A stretch of DNA of 64,000 nucleotides, taken from assembly GCA_003956705.1 (NCBI GenBank), contig QZCP01000837.1, positions 126,375-190,374 of the forward strand, read 5' to 3'. The notes under the pieces are model-generated. The model did not search any database. It was not told where the DNA came from and saw only the letters and a program-made list of their open reading frames with translations. Positions 56,368 to 64,000 of the stretch are shown piece after piece. Source of the stretch: Brevipalpus yothersi (taxonomy: Eukaryota; Arthropoda; Arachnida; Trombidiformes; Tenuipalpidae). Both the position numbers and the translations under genes were made by a program. The stretch's first letter is position 1. The number at the start of each line of letters is the position of its first letter.

Positions 56368-56710
56368 ACTTAATCACACTAAATTAAATTATTTAATTCA
56401 ATGTGCAAAGGAAAAGTCATTCAAACCAAGTTGAATTACAATCACACACATTGAAGAGTGGTGAAAATATTTTCTCAACTCCGAAAGTTGTTTCCGTTTC
56501 CGGTTGATGAATGATGAAAATAGTGGCGCCAAATTTGAAACATACACATTTCATATGAAACATTATCACACAACAACAAAGTGATGACATGTGGTGTGGA
56601 AAGCATGCTTTTTGGTGGAATTGATATTAAATTGGTTTCAAATTGAATTGATTTAAGGTGATTACCTTTTTTGTTGTTAACTATTGGTGTGATTGTGAGT
56701 AGGGATCATC
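56368..56710. promoter_or_regulatory. Divergent eL21/HSD17B10 promoter
   Basis: About 300 bp separate the probable eL21 transcription start (56416) from the HSD17B10-like ATG. Within it I see an ETS-type TTTCCGG (56497-56503) and an E2F-like GGCGCCAAA (56525-56533). No TATA box is obvious. Site identity is by motif only. Confidence 0.45.
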
Positions 56711-57481
56711 ATGAGTGCTGCTAGTGGTATGGTTTCATTTATTACTGGTGCCGCATCTGGATTGGGCAAAGGAACGCTACTTCATCTTCTTCGAAATGGT
56801 GCCAGAGGTGTATATTGTTATGATATGCAAGCGTTTCCAGTTGATTCGGTCACTGATCGTGATAAATTTATGTATAGACAGGGTGATGTGCGGGATGAGA
56901 ATGGTACCCAAGAAGCGTTGGAAGAATGTTACAAAAAATTTGGTCGCATCGATAATGTCATCAATTGTGCCGGTGTATCGGTAGCGTTTAGAGTTTTCAA
57001 TTTTCGACGTGATAAACCACATTCATTGAAAGATTTTCAGACCGTAATTGATATCAATGTGACGGGCACATTTAATGTCACTCGCCTAGCGTGTCCATAT
57101 ATATTTAAAAATGAACCAAACAGCGATGGCCAACGGGGAGTGATAATCAACACTTCAGCAACAGCTGGTTTTGATGGCCAAATTGGACAAGCTGCATATT
57201 CAGCGAGTGCTGGAGCAATTAATAGTATGACTTTACCATTGGCTCGTGATTTGGGATCCTCTGGAATCAGAGTCATGACCATAGCGGTTGGCTATTTCAA
57301 CACTCCGTTGATATCCTATCTACCCGAGAATATTCAAGAATTTTTGAAGTTATCGACTTTGTGTCCCAGGAGACTTGGTGAACCTGAAGATTATGCCAAA
57401 CTTGTTCAAGCCATACTCGATAATGCATATCTGAATGGCTCCATAATTCGATTAGATGGAGGTATGAGAGCATTGGTTTGA
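56711..57481 (+). CDS. HSD17B10-like SDR lacking two catalytic residues
   Basis: The 256-residue product aligns along its length with HSD17B10 (scully in flies), a mitochondrial NAD-dependent 3-hydroxyacyl-CoA/17-beta-hydroxysteroid dehydrogenase that also serves as the MRPP2 subunit of mitochondrial RNase P. The cofactor loop (ITGAASGLGKG, residues 11-21), the NCAG motif (85-88), INVTGTFN and the C-terminal IIRLDGG are kept. In the active site only Tyr163 remains. The Lys four residues later is Ala167 (YSASAGA instead of YxxxK), and the Ser 13 residues before the Tyr is Ala150 (a Ser sits one place earlier, at 149). The usual PG after the sixth strand is VG (IAVGYFNTPL). The frame is otherwise intact, so this looks like a maintained pseudoenzyme rather than a decayed gene. 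It is possibly a tRNA-processing scaffold, or a paralogue of an active enzyme. Confidence 0.9.
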   Translation: MSAASGMVSFITGAASGLGKGTLLHLLRNGARGVYCYDMQAFPVDSVTDRDKFMYRQGDVRDENGTQEALEECYKKFGRIDNVINCAGVSVAFRVFNFRRDKPHSLKDFQTVIDINVTGTFNVTRLACPYIFKNEPNSDGQRGVIINTSATAGFDGQIGQAAYSASAGAINSMTLPLARDLGSSGIRVMTIAVGYFNTPLISYLPENIQEFLKLSTLCPRRLGEPEDYAKLVQAILDNAYLNGSIIRLDGGMRALV

Positions 57482-57624
57482 ATTGCCTCCATCATTTGAT
57501 TGGAAAGAGATGTCATCGCTACAGAGTCACAGAGTATTCTTATTTTGGAGTGGTAAAAAACCCGAGAAAAGTAAAAAATGTGACGTGTTTAAAGACTTTT
57601 TCGGATTATATTTGCCCTCAATCC

Positions 57625-57630
57625 AATAAA
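57625..57630 (+). terminator. Poly(A) signal AATAAA (HSD17B10-like)
   Basis: Canonical signal 144 bases after the stop codon. Confidence 0.5.
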
Positions 57631-57639
57631 GGATCAGAA

Positions 57640-59107
57640 CTAATTTGGACATTGACCATTATTTGGCTCCAGGCTTTCCAAATCCAAGTGTTGCAAAAGC
57701 GAATATATTCCATAGGAAAAGCCACAATATTTGATAGATTTCAAGAAGAATATGAGTGTTTGCTTCATGGTGAGAATACCTTTTGAGTAATCTCTAATTT
57801 GAATTTCAATACGCACTTTCCAAAGATTGCTTCCAATGTAAGAGCACAAGCATTCTATGCCGATGATGAAAACTTGTCATGAGTTTTATTCGTCTGATTG
57901 TGGTTGATTCGATGATATGTTCTGCTGATATATCTTCAACCATGGCCAATAAAGTTAAATCTCAGATAACTTCTTCGGTTTTCTCCGTCTTTGAGACTGC
58001 TTTAATAGCTTTTGCAGGCTGTAAATCCACTCAAACAGAACTGATCAATCTGCTCATGAATCTCATTGATTCCTATACTGAAGTTTTGACTCAACAGAAA
58101 AGATTTGAACATGGTTTTGATAATCAACAAAATTCACTTTACCAGCAAACAATAGCAAGTGTCAACGCTTTTGCCTTGATTTTATCTGACAAATTGTGGC
58201 AGGATTGCTATGAAGCTTAGCCCAAAGAGGTTCTTCAATTTCAATTGAATTTGATTGTAAGATTTTCTAGAGGGGTTGGCATCGCATCAAATCAGCCCGG
58301 CAATGGTAATGGTCGCCGACCATTACCATCTCGATCAAATAGTACCACAGAAATTGGTCCAATGTACAAATCATTGAATCGAACAACACTTTATCTACTA
58401 TCACGTCCATCTGATACAATAGCCGATAGAATGGCAATGCTTGAAAATTTGCAAAAAATTCACACATCTCGTCAAACAATAATTCATTCACCATATAATA
58501 ATGATCCTGCCTTCTATGCCTGTCTTACCTATTGTTTATTACAATTGATTGATGAGGAAAAATTCGTCTAGCCACCAAATCCAATAGAATTTTAAGGCAT
58601 AGTGGCAGCATTACGGATCCTGAGAGAACCGAAATCATGAAACAAGATGAAGGAGCTCTTTTGATTGCCTCTGTTTCCAGAAAAATCTGGGCTGAAGTTT
58701 ATCTGCACAAAAAATCTAGCTTCGAAGAAGCACTCAAGATCAATTTAACTCCTAATACTCCCAATTTTGGGATCACCTCAGATACACCGGATTTGGGTGC
58801 TCTACGAGATACTCTACACGAAAGTTTATTCAAATTTTGAACCAACTATGTGGAATGTGAACGATGTAGACAGAGGAGAAGTCAAATTCGATCTCATTCT
58901 TCCAATTTATCGATCGATAGTCCAACAGACCGTGATCGAACTGCTTTGATATCGGAAAAACTTGGCAAAATTAATCGAGTTGTTGTGGGTGGTGGAAGCA
59001 ATTTGATGAGCAAAATTGTTGGAGGTACTACTGATGCAGTGAGTGGGGCTATAAGTACTATGGTTTCTGGATCAACCACCAAGAAATATTATATATATAT
59101 AATATAA
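57640..59107 (+). pseudogene. Decayed upstream part of a WDFY3/blue-cheese-like gene
   Basis: Coding-like sequence continues for about 1.4 kb but is broken repeatedly: TGA at 57784-57786, a frame change near 57879 (between ADDENLS and FIRLIVVDS), TAG at 58218-58220, a one-base loss in an A run near 58567, and TGA at 58838-58840. The parts resemble WDFY3/ALFY upstream of its PH-BEACH module: YKSLNRTTLYLLSRPSDTIA, DPAFYACLTYCLLQL, and FKF-stop-TNYVECE, where the stop replaces a Trp that I remember as conserved (FKCWTNHL). Assignment of the first 240 bases is weak. An AT repeat with a TAA follows at about 59090-59115. Nothing resembling the PH-like domain or several hundred further residues lies between here and the BEACH exon. 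Sequencing error could explain single lesions, hardly all. Confidence 0.65.
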
Positions 59108-59278
59108 TATATATAGAACACATGAATCTAAAGACGGAAATCGAACATCTTCACCCACATGGGATCTGTTACCTTATCCTGAAGTTGCCGCTAAAACTTT
59201 CACTTACATTTCCGTTATCAAGTTGAGTTGAATGAGTTGAATTTCGTATTCCACTAATTTTATTCAACTCTTTAACAG

Positions 59279-62041
59279 AGAGGAGAAATCAGTAATTTTC
59301 AATACTTAATGCATCTCAACACTCTTGCTGGTCGATCTTACAATGATCTGATGCAATATCCAGTATTTCCATGGATTTTGGCTGACTACACATCAGCAGA
59401 GCTAGATTTGACCGATCCAACTGTGTTTCGTGATCTATCAAGACCTTTAGGAACTCAAACACCGGAAAGACTTGAACATTTCCGTCGACGATTCAATGAA
59501 TGGGACGAATTGAATGAGGACACTCCAGCATACCATTATGGAACATTTTATTCTTCTGCCATGATTGTGGCATCATATCTTGTCCGAATGGAACCCTTCA
59601 CACAACATTTCCTCAGACTTCAAGGAGGTCATTTCGATTTGGCAGACCGAATGTTCCATTCAGTGGGAGATGCTTTCTTGTCAGCTGCAAAGAACAATGT
59701 TGCTGATGTGAAAGAATTGATACCTGAATTTTTCACTCTCCCAGAATTTCTACTTAATTCCAACAATTATGATCTTGGTGTCAAACAAAGTGGAGTCAGA
59801 CTTGGAGATGTTGTACTACCACCGTGGGCAAAAGGTAAAAGCATGAGAAAAACGTTGCTCTAGGATCTTAACTTACTTCTTATTGTTGAATAGGCGATAC
59901 TAGAGAATTCATTCGGATGCATCGAGCTGCACTAGAAAGCGATTATGTTTCTAGTCATCTTCATGAATGGATTGACTTGATTTTTGGGTTCAAACAGCAA
60001 GGTAGGAAAGAGTTTTCATAACAGATTGGTTCATTTTTCATATTTTTAATTTATTTTTCTGTTTTTCAAACTCATAGGTCGACCGGCAGTTGAGGCAGTG
60101 AATGTTTTCCACCATTTATTCTATGAAGGTAATGTTGACATTTACACAATCGAAGATCCCCTGAAAAAGAATGCAACTATCGGATTTATCAACAATTTTG
60201 ACCAAATTCCCAAGCAACTCTTCAAAAAACCTCACCCATCCAAAAAAATAGCCGGAAACTCTGGTGTACCTTCAACTCCGATACTTCCTTCCCTAGGAAT
60301 GAACAATCTTTTGCTCAGTAGTCCCTCAAACGATAAGCTGATCATACATCACTTAGACACTCTCAAATCATCTCCTCATCCAGTGAAAGAGCTTCGAGGA
60401 GCTGTTGGTCAAATGATTCAAGTTGATAAAAATCTATTAGCTGTTGAACAGATTAAAGTTCTTATTCCACCGACTTACAATCGATATGTGGCATGGGGCT
60501 TTGCTGACCACAGTATTCGCATCGGAGCTTACGAGAGTGATCGGGCGATTTATATATATGAATCTGAATTTCTACCTCCCAATGGAGAAATACTCTATGG
60601 AACAATACCCAATCCTCGAACTTTGATCACCGCTGGCACAAGTTCGGTGATCAGTGTGTGGCGATTGAAAGAGAAAAGTCAACGTCTTCAACTCATGCAA
60701 CATCTGTATGGACACAGTGAAGTGATCACATGCCTTACATCATCTTCATCTTATGGCTTGATTGTGAGTGGAAGTCATGATCGAACCTGCATCGTATGGG
60801 ATTTGAATAGACTACTTTTCGTTCGTCAATTGGGCTGTGGTCATGATTCCAATACTGTCCATCCATCTCCGATTACATCAGTTGCAATCAATGATTCTAC
60901 TGGAGATATAGTTACATGCTCAGCGACATGGTTATTTTTCTGGTCCATCAATGGAGTGTTTTTCGCTTCTATCAATACGATATTGGTTGATCACCATCTT
61001 ATCTATGCCAACAAGAGTCCTCAACCGGATGAGGAAATGGAGGAAACAAATCATTCCAATTGTTCATCTAGTCACATACCGTGTGCAGCTTTTTCTCTCC
61101 ACAATGATTGGGATTTAGATAATGTCATGATAACTGGATCAAGTGATGGAATCGTTCGAATATGGTCATTAGAATATGTTCAAGTGCCTGTTGAAGAGAA
61201 GGATCCGACAGCATGGGGATCATCTTCAACACTTTCCGATGCCTCAAATGGTTCCACAGACTGTGAAACTGAACAATCCAGCTCATGTAGACTCTCAGAA
61301 CCTCCGACAAAAGATGAAATCGTGAGAAGAATGAGTTTAGCTTCTGTTGTGGAGGAAACAATTAAAGAAGATGATTCAAGTGAGGACTCAGAAACGCTCA
61401 ATCTGGCTGATAGTAGTCGAAAATCCTCATTCAATGCAAGCTCAAATGCTACATATGGCTCACAAACCATACAAATTCGAATTGATGCTGGTACTCCTGA
61501 GAGACGAGACAGTGTTAATCCACAATTTCAACAATCTCATCAATCTAGTCAAATTAATTCATCACCACAAATGTCTTCCTCAAAATCTTTGGTAAATGAT
61601 CTGCCCAGTATTATATGTGAATCAGATAAAGGTGAAAAAGTGATCGATGGACAGGGTTCAGCCCCTGGAACACAAGGCACAGCTCCTCATGGATTGGCTG
61701 GTAAAAAGAAACCAGCTCCAATTGATATGTCAAAAATTAGAGCATCGAAATCGGACACTTCTCTCATGAACACATCAATGATGGATGATTTGAATACTAT
61801 CAAGCCAGCACCTGATAAGTTAGCGGCATCATTGCTCAAGCCAGGATTCAAGTGGGCTCGTAGATTGACTCTCCGAGGCAAACTTTCCTCAAATAAATCT
61901 TCTGATCGTCGAGAGGATATTGAGCCTATTGCGATAACCTCTCTAATGATTTCCAAAGATTGTCGAACAGTATTTGTCGGTGATGCTAGAGGTCGTGTAT
62001 ATGCATGGTCTGTTGCTGACCCAAAGAGCTTCAATAATTGA
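59279..62041 (+). CDS. BEACH-WD40 region of a WDFY3/blue-cheese-like protein, no FYVE
   Basis: Exons 59279-59834, 59894-60001 and 60078-62041 join in frame across 59- and 76-bp introns: 875 residues from the BEACH acceptor to TGA. The BEACH domain starts at once (RGEISNFQYLMHLNTLAGRS, then MIVASYLVRMEPFTQHFLRL) and ends near PKQLFKKPHP. A WD40 propeller follows from about residue 306, with GSHDRTCIVWDLNR near 460 and GSSDGIVRIWSLEY near 575. A Ser/Asp-rich insert occupies about 596-810 and a final repeat reads VFVGDARGRVYAWSV. The stop comes ten residues later, where WDFY3 continues into its PI3P-binding FYVE finger. WDFY3/ALFY links aggregates to autophagy; I see no clear counterpart of its LC3-binding site in the insert. 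No intact start or PH-like domain precedes it. It is either a shortened paralogue using an unseen promoter/exon or a pseudogene with preserved 3' exons. Confidence 0.8.
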
Positions 62042-64000
62042 TTGATCTAGTGAGAAAATATTGTTTGTTTGTTTCTTTCTTTCTCTTCCGAGTGACTGTA
62101 ATGAATGTTGTAACAAATTTAAATCTATTTCATTATATCAATTGAAACTTGAAATTCATACTTAATATTGTTCTCATTGACGGAATGTTCATCTGCTAGC
62201 CAATTTCCGGGGAAGAAGGCAAGAAGTCAAGGCTAATCATCCGGAAACCGTGGGAAAGGATCTGGAAGTATCTCATTAATATTGGAGAGCTTTGCCAGTT
62301 GTAATGCAAAAATCAGATTTAATGAGCTAATCGCAATTGTGAAAATCCTCAAGCATCATATCTTCATGAGGCCGAAGTCGAAACTGGGTGGTTCGAGTAA
62401 TCATTACAACGACCGCAATCAATTGAAGGTGATAGAACTGGAGGTGATCATGAAAATAAGAAATATTTCCAAACTTCTCCAATAACTGAATTAGGCTAAT
62501 TGGCTTGACTTCCTGTGGAGGAAAATGGATGATTTTTACTCAACACCAGGAAGTATGAGAGGAGTTCATTTCCATAGATATGAGTAAGAGCTTGACTCAA
62601 ATCATCATGACCACAATCATATGGAAAGTAAGGCAATTATTAAGAGTTTGAGAAGATTCTCTTCCATTTGATATTTTCCATGTGACAATGATAAATTCTA
62701 GACAATTACAATTGAAGAGTCAAAGCTTTGAATGCTCATCGATTGAGTGTAGATTGGATCACAGGTATTGAGCTCTGCAAGACAATGATCACATCGAACT
62801 AGTATTATAATAGAATACTTGGAATTAGTTGTGACAATAACGAGACTGGTGAATAAGCTTATCAGGTGGAATCGAATGGATTCAGTTCAATTTTCATTCG
62901 TAATAAATTTCTTGAGAAAGTTTTGATGCGAGGCATTTTTCATCAAACTCAAGTGAATCTGTGCAAGATAATTCTGATGAGCTGATGGAAAGGCTTTCTG
63001 GAAATGAAATGTTTCTCAAGATTCCTCCACATCTCGATTCTAGTAGTCATGGTCTATCTTATTGTGATGAGTCGATCCACTGGGAAATCTGGAGGTGATA
63101 TCAATTGAGAGGTCCGGTGAAGAGGATTCGACCATGTTACAGATTAGTTATGGATTGTGAGCAAAACTCTCGTAGCATAGCAGCGTTTAAGCCGAGACAG
63201 CAGTAAATTAAGGATAGATGACATTTATATCCCACAGGGAATGAATTCATGGTAAATATAATGACTTTGTGAACAATAAATGATGAATTTCTAATGATTG
63301 TTTCTGCTGTTGAATAATCAAGATGCTTTTTTGATGAAACAGATGTTATCAACACAAAAATGGATGAATAAGCAGAATTATTGCCATGTTTGAGATAGAA
63401 ATTGAATCTTCAAACTGAGGATAGATAAATCAGCACATAAGTGTGAGAGAATTTCATCTATTTGAAATAATGATGGACCGTAGAGCTTGCTTTTGCGATA
63501 CCTGTGAATTTAAAGTTAAAGGAGAAGAATTCTCAAAGAGATCTCGGAAATTAGAAAGCAATCTATTACATCATTTGTTTATTCCTTTAAATAACCTATA
63601 TACTCTCGGACTTGGAGCATGAGGGCATCCAACGAGCTGGTATCTATTTTCATAGTGGAAATTCAAGGGTAAAATAAACTTCACTGTCAGGGAGAAGATG
63701 TAAAGGAGTGAAAACTACAATAGAGATTCTCTTATAATGCCTTTACTTTTTGACACTTGAAACTGCTATCAATCAAGGAAATAGAGATAATATTCCAGTC
63801 ATCGGAAATAATTTTCTTGGAAGTTAAAAATATCGTGATGAATCATATTGGTGAATTTTGTCTGATAGCTTCCAGACGAAAAGAGTTTTCAAATTTTATT
63901 TATGCTCCATCCTTTGCATAACCTAGATGAATCACTGGATTGTTGAAAATTATTCCAGCCCAAATTACAGAATGACAAAACAAAGGGAGAGAAAGAGAGG
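62042..64000. other. Region without recognisable features
   Basis: About 2 kb of AT-rich sequence. An AATAAA at 62902-62907 is the first canonical poly(A) signal I find after the BEACH gene. I see no FYVE-coding exon and no other gene. Confidence 0.55.

Noticed and set aside
56711..57481. HSD17B10-like gene as a plain pseudogene
   Set aside because: The frame is fully open, full length and conserved outside the active site, which fits a retained non-catalytic protein better than decay.
57478..57640. Coding frame starting at the HSD17B10 stop
   Set aside because: It lies in the 3' UTR before the AATAAA at 57625 and resembles nothing; only the part after about 57640 may belong to the WDFY3-like remnant.

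Overview
The window is AT-rich eukaryotic DNA. GT-AG introns run from under 80 bp to about 26 kb, AATAAA-type signals follow several genes, and the recognisable genes are animal ones: GBF1, CREB, stomatin, eL21, mL55, HSD17B10 and a WDFY3/blue-cheese-like BEACH protein. The protein sequences look arthropod-like and I lean towards a mite, but nothing here proves the species. Long (CT)n/(GA)n microsatellites are abundant, and two runs of N (about 240 bases each) sit in or against them.

Layout. 1-842: 3' end of an unrecognised serine-rich protein gene (+). 843-5395: intergenic, microsatellite-rich. 5396-9652: a four-exon gene (+) for an 82-residue secreted histidine/glycine-rich peptide, which no single open reading frame reveals. 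10964-11794: a three-exon gene (+) for a secreted protein of unknown family. 12322-17337: GBF1, an Arf-GEF (-), head-to-head with mRpL55 (18083-18487, +), whose start codon is split by an intron. 19082-21551: CREB (-), tail-to-tail with mRpL55. 23517-55019: a stomatin/MEC-2-like gene (+) whose first exon is separated from the rest by a 26.3-kb intron; that intron holds most of the microsatellites, one N gap and a complete-looking Tc1-type transposon (45250-46797). 55778-56266: ribosomal protein eL21 (-), head-to-head with an HSD17B10-like gene (56711-57481, +). About 57640-59107: a decayed, frame-broken piece of a WDFY3/blue cheese-like gene, followed by intact BEACH-WD40 exons (59279-62041, +) that end without the FYVE domain. 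62042-64000: nothing recognisable.

Most genes are unrelated housekeeping or signalling genes: Golgi traffic (GBF1), mitochondrial translation and metabolism (mRpL55, HSD17B10), cytosolic translation (eL21), transcription (CREB), membrane scaffolding (stomatin) and autophagy-type scaffolding (WDFY3-like). Two are arranged as divergent pairs that may share promoters. The most unusual items are the HSD17B10 homologue that has lost both the catalytic Ser and Lys, the histidine-rich secreted peptide, the half-decayed BEACH locus, and the intact Tc1 element with an IR/DR-like end structure.
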